A DNA stretch of 64,000 bases from CAWFFV01 sp963814985 (GTDB lineage Bacteria; Chloroflexota; Ktedonobacteria; Ktedonobacterales; Ktedonobacteraceae). The position numbers and the translations under genes are program-made. The DNA is taken from contig CAWFFV010000029.1 in the NCBI GenBank assembly GCA_963814985.1, positions 186,001 through 250,000 of the forward strand, read 5' to 3'. This document shows positions 53,961 to 62,002 of the stretch, piece by piece. Each line of letters begins with the position of its first letter. The stretch's first letter is position 1. The notes beneath the pieces were generated by a model. It saw only the letters and a program-made list of their open reading frames with translations, was not told where the DNA came from and did not search any database.

Positions 53961-54671
53961 ACCACCCAGGTATGCCTGACGTACAAGGTCATTGGTAAGA
54001 AGATTGGAGGCTGTATCGCTCAGGATGATCTCTCCTGTTTGCAAAACATAGCCGCGATCAGCCAGACTTAATGCCATCGAAGCATTTTGCTCTACCAGAA
54101 AAATGGTCATGCCCTCCTGACGGATACGCAAGATAGTATTAAAGACGGTCTCAACAAGGATGGGTGAGAGTCCCATTGAAGGCTCATCCATACAGATCAT
54201 ACTTGGGCGAGACATCAAGGCACGCCCCATGGCTAGCATCTGCTGTTCTCCACCTGACATGGTACCAGCAATCTGCTTCAGGCGCTCCTTAATACGTGGA
54301 AAAATCTGACAAACATGATCCAGATCAGCGTTAATTTCTGCTCTATTTTTGCGACTGAATGCTCCCATCTCCAAATTCTCAAGTACAGACATACGGGGAA
54401 AGATACGGCGAGCTTCGGGTACCAGAGCCAGGCCGGAGGTAACAATATCCCCGGTTAGTTTTCGCTCAATTGGCTGGTCTTGGAACATGATAGAGCCACT
54501 GCGTGGACGGACCAGACCAAAAATGGTCTTCATTGTTGTTGTTTTACCTGCCGCATTTGCTCCTAGCAGGCACACAATCTCCCCTTTGTTGACTTCAAGT
54601 GAAATACTGTGTAGCACATGACTTGGGCCATAGAATGTATTGACATCAGTGAGCCGTAACATCGTAGACAT
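53955..54671 (-). CDS. livF: branched-chain amino acid ABC transporter ATPase
   Basis: 238 residues: Walker A LLGANAAGKTTTMKTIFG, signature TMSGGEQQMLAMGRALMSRP, Walker B MICMDEPSMGLSPILV, and the LivF-type end QTGEIILSDTASNLLTNDLV with AYLGGE. It drives high-affinity amino acid import with LivGHMK. GAGG precedes the ATG at 54671; a second ATG three codons in is possible. Last gene of the operon, ending inside the hairpin terminator. Confidence 0.95.
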   Translation of the reverse strand: MSTMLRLTDVNTFYGPSHVLHSISLEVNKGEIVCLLGANAAGKTTTMKTIFGLVRPRSGSIMFQDQPIERKLTGDIVTSGLALVPEARRIFPRMSVLENLEMGAFSRKNRAEINADLDHVCQIFPRIKERLKQIAGTMSGGEQQMLAMGRALMSRPSMICMDEPSMGLSPILVETVFNTILRIRQEGMTIFLVEQNASMALSLADRGYVLQTGEIILSDTASNLLTNDLVRQAYLGGE

Positions 54672-54705
54672 TATAGACCTCGTAATCTCTTTTGTGTATC
54701 TTTCT

Positions 54706-55539
54706 TCATTCCGCTACTTGCTGATCTGCATCTCTAGTCGATGCTTTGCCAAGATAAGCAGCGATAACCCTTTCATCATGACGTATCTCTTCGGGTAAAC
54801 CTTCTGCAATCTTACGTCCGTAGTCAAGAACAGCAATGCGATCTGATAGACCCATTGTCACTGCTAATTTATGCTCAATTAACAAAATCGTCAGCCCCAG
54901 TTCATCACGTAACCGACGAATATACTTCACCGCCTCCAACGTCTCTGCCTCGTTCATGCCAGCAGTGGGTTCATCCAGGAGGAGCAATTTAGGTTTTGCG
55001 GCCAGCGCACGAGCAATCTCTACGCGTCGCCGCTCGGCGTAAGAAAGATTGATCACATATTCTTCTTGCCGTTCCACCAGTGCTGAACCAAAGAAACTCA
55101 GTAGTTCAGTGGATCGTTTACGTGCTTCCGCTTCCTCCCGCATAACGCTGGGAGTATGAAAAAGCGACCCCAGAACCGTTGCTTTGAGTTGCGTATGCTG
55201 ACCAACAAGCACATTTTCCAGCACGGTCATATTGTTGAAGAGGCGAATATTTTGAAAGGTACGTGCAATACCACGCACTAAGACCTGATCTGGATTAAGA
55301 CCCATAAGAGATCTTCCGGCAAGCCTGATATCACCCGAAGAGGGACGATAAATCCCCGTAATGAGATTGAAGGCCGTTGTTTTTCCTGCGCCATTGGGAC
55401 CAATAATGCTTATGATCTCTCTGGGCCATATCTGTAAATCAACACCTTCTACAGCGGTTAGCCCACCAAATGTCTTCGTGAGACGGCTGATCTGTAACAA
55501 AGGTTCACCAGTATGGTCGCTTACTTGCTCAACGCTCAT
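54706..55539 (-). CDS. livG: branched-chain amino acid ABC transporter ATPase
   Basis: 277 residues: Walker A IIGPNGAGKTTAFNLITG, the LivG-specific IRLAGRSLMGLNPDQVLVRG and IARTFQNIRLFNNMTVLENV, signature NLSYAERRRVEIARALAAKP, Walker B LLLLDEPTAGMNEAE. AGGAG stands 9 nt before the ATG. It lies 34 bp upstream of livF and 21 bp after livM. Intact and of slightly long family length because of an N-terminal leader (MSVEQVSDHTGEPLLQISR). Confidence 0.95.
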   Translation of the reverse strand: MSVEQVSDHTGEPLLQISRLTKTFGGLTAVEGVDLQIWPREIISIIGPNGAGKTTAFNLITGIYRPSSGDIRLAGRSLMGLNPDQVLVRGIARTFQNIRLFNNMTVLENVLVGQHTQLKATVLGSLFHTPSVMREEAEARKRSTELLSFFGSALVERQEEYVINLSYAERRRVEIARALAAKPKLLLLDEPTAGMNEAETLEAVKYIRRLRDELGLTILLIEHKLAVTMGLSDRIAVLDYGRKIAEGLPEEIRHDERVIAAYLGKASTRDADQQVAE

Positions 55540-55560
55540 AACTCGTACTCCTGCTTGACA

Positions 55561-57531
55561 CTACTCAACGTGTACCTCAGCTTCAAAATCTGGGGCACCT
55601 GGTGGGACATCCAGTGAGGTAATTTCTACTGAACTCTCTTCATTGGTATGATGATGTAGCTCTCTTCTTCGTCTGGCATTTGGAATGAGTCCCTCTGGTC
55701 GAAAGATCATCACGACCACCAGAACGAGACCAAAGATCAGGTTACGAATATTTCCAAAGGTAAAACCAGGAATATAATGTACAATAAACTGGTTAAAACC
55801 GTAGAGGAAATTATTCGGGTCGGAAGCTTGTGTATCCAGTTGAGCAAGAATAAACAGGTTGATTGCATAGACAGTTAATGCGCCAACAATCACACCCGGA
55901 ATACTACCAATTCCTCCGATAACGACCATGGCAAGGTAGATCACAGAATCGCCAAAGCCAAAAGTATCAGGTGAAACCCCTCCAAGCTTTGCTGCACTAT
56001 AAGCGCCTGCAATGCCAGAGAAGAAAGCCCCGGCAGCAAAGGCAAACAATTTGGTATTGACCAGATTCACTCCTGAAGAAGCTGCCGCAATTTCATCTTC
56101 ACGGATAGCAACCCAGGCACGACCTAAACGAGAGTCACGCAGGCGAATATTCGCAAAGATGGTTAGAGCAATCAAAGCGAGAATCAGATAGTAGTAGGGA
56201 AGGGGAGTAAAAGTTGACCACTCAATGCCAAAGAATGCTGGAGAACGTACTCCAACGAGACCGTTTGTGCCATTGGTAAATTTATCGAGATTCAAGAAAA
56301 CGACAGGAACGATTTCGCCAAAGCCGAGTGTGACAATAGCAAGATAATCTCCACGTAAGCGCAAAGTTGGTGCGCCAAGAACAATTCCCCAGAATGCTGC
56401 AAAAAGGGCGGTTACCAATAGCATTGGCCAGAAGAGCCAGGACAAAAGCTGGGGGTTTATGGAAATACCCGTAAGCAAAGATAACTGCGTCGAACCAACC
56501 ATACCCCAGGTGTAGGCACCAATAGCAAAGAAGGCCACATAGCCCAGATCCAGAAGTCCTGCGAACCCTACAACGATGTTGAGACCGAGTGCCAGAATGA
56601 CATAGTAGCCTGCATCCCCATAACCGGCCAGCCGACCAGCAGTGCCATAGCCGAATAAGAAAGGATCAAGCGCGGGATAGCAGAGCACAAATGCTACAAC
56701 CAGCAACAGATAAAAACGCTTGGCACCGGAGCTGCGCCAGGGTAGATCATTGGGAATCAGATCATCTGCCTCCTCTTTCACTCTGGTCGTAGAAAGTACC
56801 TTCAGTTTCTCCTTCTCACTTTTATTGGCACTCAGCACTCGCCTCAAAGCGATTCTTCCTCCTAGTAGTCCCAGCAAGTAGCCTGCACAGGGCAAAATGA
56901 GTGTACGCACTGCTGTTGAGATCAAAAAGTCGGATGGCAACTGGCCGCTCAAGTAGTAAATCAGATCAGCTGCCAACCAGACCAGAGCCAGAGCAGATGC
57001 TAGCCAGAAACTACCGGTGATCGCATGCCCCATTAAAGCTGTACGTTGCTCACTGTCAATAACCGGTACCCTCTCGAACGTTGAAAGAGCTGTCGGTCCC
57101 AGAATCCTGGCTTTCACAAGACGACGGATGGGAAAATAAATTGCCCAGACGAGTGCACTAATGGCGATACCAATGATCAGGTTGTTTGTCGTACTGACAA
57201 GAACAAGAGGGAGTATAGTAAAGACTACAATGTCAATCCATAACTCAATCGTGTTTTGGTGTCCGCTGTCTGTGGCTACCAGGTAACCAGCCAATGTGAT
57301 GACAGCAGCATAGAAGAGGATGATAAAAACACTGGCCTGCACAAGCTGAGAGAAGGAGACCAAAGCGGTCGTAGGAGAGACAAAACCAAGTAACACCTTG
57401 TTAATAGTTACATAACCTTGCCATACGAAGGTAAAAACGATCAGAGGTGCAAGTAGTGCCACAATCCACTTGAGCAAGAGCGTGCGAGTGTTGCGCGTAG
57501 TTAGCAAGATATTTCTTATTGAAGTAGACAC
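55561..57531 (-). CDS. livM: branched-chain amino acid ABC permease with long N-terminal membrane extension
   Basis: 656 residues, about twice the usual LivM length. The C-terminal ~370 residues are LivM: GYYVILALGLNIVVGFAGLL, LRLRGDYLAIVTLGFGEIVP, GRAWVAIREDEIAAASSGVN (the ATPase-contact loop), VIYLAMVVIGGIGSIPGVIV. The first ~270 residues hold about six extra hydrophobic segments (IVALLAPLIVFTFVWQGYVT, SVFIILFYAAVITLAGYLVA, VVFTILPLVLVSTTNNLIIG and more) and a charged linker (ANKSEKEKLKVLSTTRVKEE). The extension is in frame and has no recognised domain. It could be a sensor or assembly domain (inference). 70 bp separate it from livH. Confidence 0.9.
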   Translation of the reverse strand: MSTSIRNILLTTRNTRTLLLKWIVALLAPLIVFTFVWQGYVTINKVLLGFVSPTTALVSFSQLVQASVFIILFYAAVITLAGYLVATDSGHQNTIELWIDIVVFTILPLVLVSTTNNLIIGIAISALVWAIYFPIRRLVKARILGPTALSTFERVPVIDSEQRTALMGHAITGSFWLASALALVWLAADLIYYLSGQLPSDFLISTAVRTLILPCAGYLLGLLGGRIALRRVLSANKSEKEKLKVLSTTRVKEEADDLIPNDLPWRSSGAKRFYLLLVVAFVLCYPALDPFLFGYGTAGRLAGYGDAGYYVILALGLNIVVGFAGLLDLGYVAFFAIGAYTWGMVGSTQLSLLTGISINPQLLSWLFWPMLLVTALFAAFWGIVLGAPTLRLRGDYLAIVTLGFGEIVPVVFLNLDKFTNGTNGLVGVRSPAFFGIEWSTFTPLPYYYLILALIALTIFANIRLRDSRLGRAWVAIREDEIAAASSGVNLVNTKLFAFAAGAFFSGIAGAYSAAKLGGVSPDTFGFGDSVIYLAMVVIGGIGSIPGVIVGALTVYAINLFILAQLDTQASDPNNFLYGFNQFIVHYIPGFTFGNIRNLIFGLVLVVVMIFRPEGLIPNARRRRELHHHTNEESSVEITSLDVPPGAPDFEAEVHVE

Positions 57532-57601
57532 GCAGTCATTCCCTCACTTTCGTCAGGTCACGTTGATAATAGTCAAACTTTTTTCACTCACTTCTGCTCT
57601 C

Positions 57602-58564
57602 TTATACCTTATCGGGTGTTTGCTGACCAAGAAGCCCTGAAGGACGAAACACCAGGATGAGAATGAGAATACCAAAGATGATTGCCGGTGACCATGCGGC
57701 ACCTCCATGAGGTATGCCAAATCCATGTACGGCAGGATCGCTAGAATTGGGGATAAGATTGGCCAGAGATTCTATCAGACCGATCAACAAACCGCCTAGC
57801 ATAGCGCCAGCAAGGTTACCAATACCTCCAAGCACCGCAGCTGTAAAGGCAATCAGGCCTGTGCGGAAACCCAGAGAGAAGATTGTGTTACCAAACTTCA
57901 AGCCGTAAATGAAAGCTGCAGCTCCAGCTAATCCGGCACCAATAAAGAACGTAATCATAATGATACGGTCCACATTTACTCCCATGAGTGCAGCCGCTTC
58001 GCGGTCTTGCGCAACAGCGCGCATAGCCCGTCCGATACGTGTCCTGGCCACCATCCACTGCAGAGCAATCATTAATATCAATGCTACCGCAAACACAAGT
58101 ATATCGACAGTGTTAATAGTTATCGGTCCCACAAGGATATTTTTACTGGGAAAAATCTGCGGAAATGGGACATTACTGAGTCCTCCCCAAAGTTTTCCGG
58201 TGTCCTGCAAGATCAAGGAGACACCAATAGCCGAAATGAGAGGAGCAAGACGAGGAGCATTGCGCAAAGGACGATATGCAATACGCTCAATCGCCACACC
58301 CAGTACAGCACAAAAGAGTACTGCACCAAGAAAAGCCAGGAACAATGCCACAATAAGGGTTACTCCCGAGGGTGATGAATTACTGTTGATGCCCAGGAGT
58401 CCCAAAATGCTAATAGATATAAACGTACCCATCATGAAAATATCACCATGAGCAAAGTTAATCAATTCGATAATACCATAGACCATGGTATATCCCAAAG
58501 CAATCAGGGAATAAATGGCTCCAGTCGCAAGACCAACGATAACCAACTGCAAAAACAAAGCCAT
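57602..58564 (-). CDS. livH: branched-chain amino acid ABC permease
   Basis: 320 residues with about eight membrane segments: LFLQLVIVGLATGAIYSLIA, LGYTMVYGIIELINFAHGDI (LivH signature), ERIAYRPLRNAPRLAPLISA, RTRIGRAMRAVAQDREAAAL (ATPase-contact loop), FTAAVLGGIGNLAGAMLGG. GGAGG lies 8 nt before the ATG. It follows livK by about 250 bp. That gap contains a solo IS-end hairpin, but the two probably belong to one system. Confidence 0.95.
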   Translation of the reverse strand: MALFLQLVIVGLATGAIYSLIALGYTMVYGIIELINFAHGDIFMMGTFISISILGLLGINSNSSPSGVTLIVALFLAFLGAVLFCAVLGVAIERIAYRPLRNAPRLAPLISAIGVSLILQDTGKLWGGLSNVPFPQIFPSKNILVGPITINTVDILVFAVALILMIALQWMVARTRIGRAMRAVAQDREAAALMGVNVDRIIMITFFIGAGLAGAAAFIYGLKFGNTIFSLGFRTGLIAFTAAVLGGIGNLAGAMLGGLLIGLIESLANLIPNSSDPAVHGFGIPHGGAAWSPAIIFGILILILVFRPSGLLGQQTPDKV

Positions 58565-58630
58565 AATACGTTGCCTCCTACCTTTCTGCTAGCATGCTAG
58601 CAAACTCATCAAAATAACGCATTAGCTGCT

Positions 58631-58667
58631 TTTCAAACCTCTGGCTTTAGCCATGGGTTTCCTGATT
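58631..58667. repeat. solo copy of an iscB-element end hairpin
   Basis: CCTCTGGCTTTAGCCATGGG followed by TTTCCTGATTACC. It matches the layout of the iscB element left end (4704-4733), including TTCCTGA. It lies between livK and livH without any gene of its own. Confidence 0.5.
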
Positions 58668-58810
58668 ACCTATAATACCAGAAGAGAGAAGAAGAAGCAC
58701 AATAAATAAGGGGTAGTCAGACAAATGGCTCTGTCGACTACCCCCTACCCATTTTACCATTGAGTTAGTAAACCAGACTTACGAACTCAGGCATTCTCAA
58801 CGTAGCCTAT

Positions 58811-60130
58811 TTACTTCACAGTTGCAGCGGTCAAGTACTTCCAGCCTGGTGTGCCATTGACATCGGCTAACTGGTAGATGGAGATTGTCTTATTGGTCGT
58901 ATCACCGTTGACATCAAAGGTATGATTACCAGTAACGCCAGTGTAAGAAATCTTCTGTATCTGATCGATGACCGCCTGACGGAAAGTTTTCGCTGCATCA
59001 GCCTGACCAGGATCTGTAGGAGGCTTTGCACCTCCGTCAATAGCTGCCTTGATCCCCTGGATCAAAATTTTCATGCAGTCATAACCGCCAGCACTGTAAG
59101 CACCGAGGCTACCATATTTAGCCTGGTAATTTCTGATAAAGTCTGCCGCAGCCGGAACTTTGGTTGCATCAATAGCTGCAACGGTAGCATAGACAGAGCC
59201 ACCGCTCGTCGTACCAATTGTTTTGGCGAAGTTACCTGTTTGGATACCATCGCCGCCAGCAAAGACTGTCTTGCTCAGTCCGGCAACACCAGCCATTTGT
59301 TTGCGCATTTGTGTGCCACCAGTTGCATCGGTACCCGCAAAGTAAACTACATCTGGCTTGGTAGCGGCGATCTTCGTCAGAATGCCCGTGTAGTCAGTTG
59401 TGCTTTGAATGCTATCATGCCCAAGTACTTTTCCACCATCAGCTTGCCACTGGTTGATAAAAGCATTTGCAATACCAACGCCATAGACCTCAGTGTCGTC
59501 AACGACATACGCTGATTTGAATTTCAACGTGCTGTACAGGTAGTTGGCACCTACAGCCCCCTGGTGATCGTCGGTTGTGGCAATACGGAAATAGGTAACC
59601 TTGCCAGTTGGACGGAGAGTGCTGATCAGATTATTTGCACCTGTACAGCCGACAGCAGCCCCCTGCTGTGTAAGGCACTGGTTTGTATTTGATGGGCTAA
59701 TCAGTGCGATGGGAGCCTGGTTTGCGATAGGCATCTCAGCCTTTGCCACACTACTATTAAAGGGTCCAACGATACCCGCAACCTGCGCATCGCCAATTAA
59801 ATCAGTCACATTTTTTAACCCAATTCCAGCATCATGTGCGCCGCTAGGACCCACATCATCTTTAGGAACAAAGACCAGCTTATAGCCAGGAATGGTATTA
59901 GCTGCATTGGCTTCATCGACTGCCATGTGAGCGCCGTTTTCAGTGGGCTTACCGTTACTCGCGTCTGACCCACTGACGGGAAAATCCGTAGCGACTTTGA
60001 TAACGCTGCCAGTGGTAGGCGTAGTACCACCTGTGCCCGTGGTTGTGCCTGTGCCACAGGCTGCCAGTATTGCCAATAATAAAGGGATTCCCATTGCCAG
60101 TGCGAAAATACGAGACAAATGTCTTTGCAT
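58811..60130 (-). CDS. livK: branched-chain amino acid-binding lipoprotein
   Basis: 439 residues. Signal peptide with lipobox LAAC (FALAMGIPLLLAILAACGTG), then a Gly/Thr-rich spacer. The binding domain has IKVATDFPVSGSDASNGKPT, HMAVDEANAANTIPGYKLVF, VAGIVGPFNSSVAKAEMPIA, ALISPSNTNQCLTQQGAAV and AYVVDDTEVYGVGIANAFIN, a two-lobed type I periplasmic-binding fold (Peripla_BP_6). It captures leucine-type amino acids for LivHMGF. The start at 60130 has only a distant AAAGG. It is first in the minus-strand liv operon. Confidence 0.93.
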   Translation of the reverse strand: MQRHLSRIFALAMGIPLLLAILAACGTGTTTGTGGTTPTTGSVIKVATDFPVSGSDASNGKPTENGAHMAVDEANAANTIPGYKLVFVPKDDVGPSGAHDAGIGLKNVTDLIGDAQVAGIVGPFNSSVAKAEMPIANQAPIALISPSNTNQCLTQQGAAVGCTGANNLISTLRPTGKVTYFRIATTDDHQGAVGANYLYSTLKFKSAYVVDDTEVYGVGIANAFINQWQADGGKVLGHDSIQSTTDYTGILTKIAATKPDVVYFAGTDATGGTQMRKQMAGVAGLSKTVFAGGDGIQTGNFAKTIGTTSGGSVYATVAAIDATKVPAAADFIRNYQAKYGSLGAYSAGGYDCMKILIQGIKAAIDGGAKPPTDPGQADAAKTFRQAVIDQIQKISYTGVTGNHTFDVNGDTTNKTISIYQLADVNGTPGWKYLTAATVK

Positions 60131-60880
60131 GATGTAGTTAGCCTGCCTTTCAAAACGTGTTCAAACGTGTTAATTTTTGCACTTCCATCTCAATAAGCCT
60201 CAATAGCTTTACGACCGAGATTTCCCTGCAATGCATTGCACAGATTACTCTGTGTATGGTTCACGACGAGCAAATGACTGGGGATGGTTCGGTCTCCAGT
60301 CAATATTTGTGGAGCTTTATGCTGTCTTTTAACCATTCCGTTCTCCTAGATTATGGCTGTGGAGTTAGCCGACAAACCAGGTTCGCTATATCCGAAGTGT
60401 GCATAGTGAACACTTAAGATCACATACGAGTACAAAAATGACAACGATTTAAAGCTCCTTCAGCCATACCAAATATCACGTATAAATCTTTAGAAGAGGG
60501 ACCGTAGATAGTGAGACTTCGCTTTGCTCTCAAAAAAACATTTTTCCCTCCCACATTAATACGCCAACCGAGATAGAAATCTCACCGGTTCAGACACAGT
60601 AGTATCTAGCAGCATGAATCTGTTCAATAGCACAATAATTATCTGAGAACGGAGAGTTGAATCAATAAACACACCAATTATATACACCAATGAACGAAGT
60701 AAAATTTTAGATAGTAGCTGAGATGATTATACGTACCATAGTTCTACATGTCAATACATGTTTTTCTATATTAATCTGGCTCAGCTATATCCCTGAAAAG
60801 AGTTTCTGGGAACATCCCGGCTGGGATGCTGCGCTCCCCGCGCCCTTGCTTTTGCGAATTTTTGTTTCAAAGATTTGGGA
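60131..60880. other. long intergenic region, no gene seen
   Basis: About 750 bp between the livK start and the MITE-like element before coaE. It should hold the livK promoter on the minus strand; a short direct repeat AAACGTGTT (twice near 60152-60172) lies just upstream of livK. The sequence is AT-rich, with no frame showing family features and no long hairpin. Confidence 0.4.
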
Positions 60881-61040
60881 TAGCGTAACTCTTCAGGTTT
60901 TCTAACCACCTGCGGTGGCTCGCCCTCGTTTTGTTGGCAGTGGCAGGGTTTACGCCGCAAACCCTGCCACTGCCAACAAAACCTACGAAGCGCCTGTGGC
61001 GCTGAGGAATCTGGAAAAGGGGACCTGAATAGTTACGCTA
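60881..61040. repeat. MITE-like hairpin element, copy C (160 bp, best preserved)
   Basis: Terminal inverted repeats of 18 bp, TAGCGTAACTCTTCAGGT (60881-60898) and its inverse with one mismatch (61023-61040), both beginning with TA. Inside come CACCTGCGGTGGCTCGC, a perfect 24-bp hairpin (60928-60951 with 60959-60982, starting GTTTTGTTGGCAGTGG, 7-nt loop), then GCGCCTGTGGCGC and GAGGAATCTGGAAAAGGGG. TA ends suggest an IS630/Tc1-type origin (inference). Confidence 0.75.
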
Positions 61041-61126
61041 ATTTGCACCATGGAGGTATGTGTCGAAGAATGCATCGACCCGCATCATAGATCCAACAGG
61101 GTCAACAGCAAAGGAATGAAAAATCT

Positions 61127-61732
61127 TTATGTGGGAAATTTCCGACAAAAACGTTCAAAGGCGGCAATTACTTGAAGACGAGTTGCTTCAAGAGAATAGC
61201 CGTTGTCAATAATTTCGTCGACCAGTGCCAGTTTAGCAGTAATAGAAGGCTGGGAACGGAGTCGTGCTCGTGCTTCCTCTTCACTGAAATGGTTACGTGC
61301 CATTAGTCGGCTAAGTTCCAGCTCTTCAGGGCAAGTTATTAACCATTTACTCTGGCAGAGCAGGCCCGATCCGCCTTCCAGGAGCTTAACGGCGTCAATA
61401 ATAGCAATACCAGAGTCACTAACGGCTGTAAGCTCATTCATCAATGCGACTCCAACAGCAGGGTGAACGATGCGCTCCAGGCGTTGCATTGCTTCGGCAT
61501 TTTGAAAGACAACTGTCCCCAAAGCTGTACGATCAACACTACCATCTGGAGCAATCACTGTTGACCCGAAGATCTCCGCTATCTTCACTGCAATAGCTTG
61601 ACCGCTCTCATAAAGATGATGTACTACGGCATCAGCATCAATATAACGTTCTGCACCAAGTTCAAGGAGAATGTGCCCAACAGAAGTTTTGCCACAGGCA
61701 ATATTGCCTGTTAGCCCAATAATTCGAGCCAT
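61127..61732 (-). CDS. coaE: dephospho-CoA kinase
   Basis: 201 residues from the ATG at 61732 (TTG three bases upstream is less likely; GAGGAG precedes). P-loop IIGLTGNIACGKTSVGHILL, the DADAVVHHLYESGQA substrate motif, VFQNAEAMQRLERIVHP, and the lid region LMARNHFSEEEARARLRSQP. It phosphorylates dephospho-CoA in the last step of CoA synthesis. Single gene, preceded by a divergent caspase-like gene. Intact. Confidence 0.95.
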   Translation of the reverse strand: MARIIGLTGNIACGKTSVGHILLELGAERYIDADAVVHHLYESGQAIAVKIAEIFGSTVIAPDGSVDRTALGTVVFQNAEAMQRLERIVHPAVGVALMNELTAVSDSGIAIIDAVKLLEGGSGLLCQSKWLITCPEELELSRLMARNHFSEEEARARLRSQPSITAKLALVDEIIDNGYSLEATRLQVIAAFERFCRKFPT

Positions 61733-62002
61733 CAAGAGTTACTCCTCATGTCCATGTTAGATAGGGCTATCAAAAGTATATCACAGATTCTCCTGGGTGT
61801 TGTTTGTCGTGGTTGCATAATCTGGATCGCCAGATGGCAGTACAAAACCTCTTCATTGATGTTTGCTCTAACTCTCCAAAAGTACCTGTTAATGCTCATT
61901 TTTGCGGTCTGGGTTGGGTGGGGCCATTGAAATGTTTTGCTCAGTCTGCTATCATAAAACTCATGAAACAGAAGAGAGCGGAGAATGTCAAAAGGAGATC
62001 TG

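Noticed and set aside
58922..59515. 197-residue plus-strand frame
   Set aside because: Opposite strand of livK, no start signals, composition of a shadow frame.
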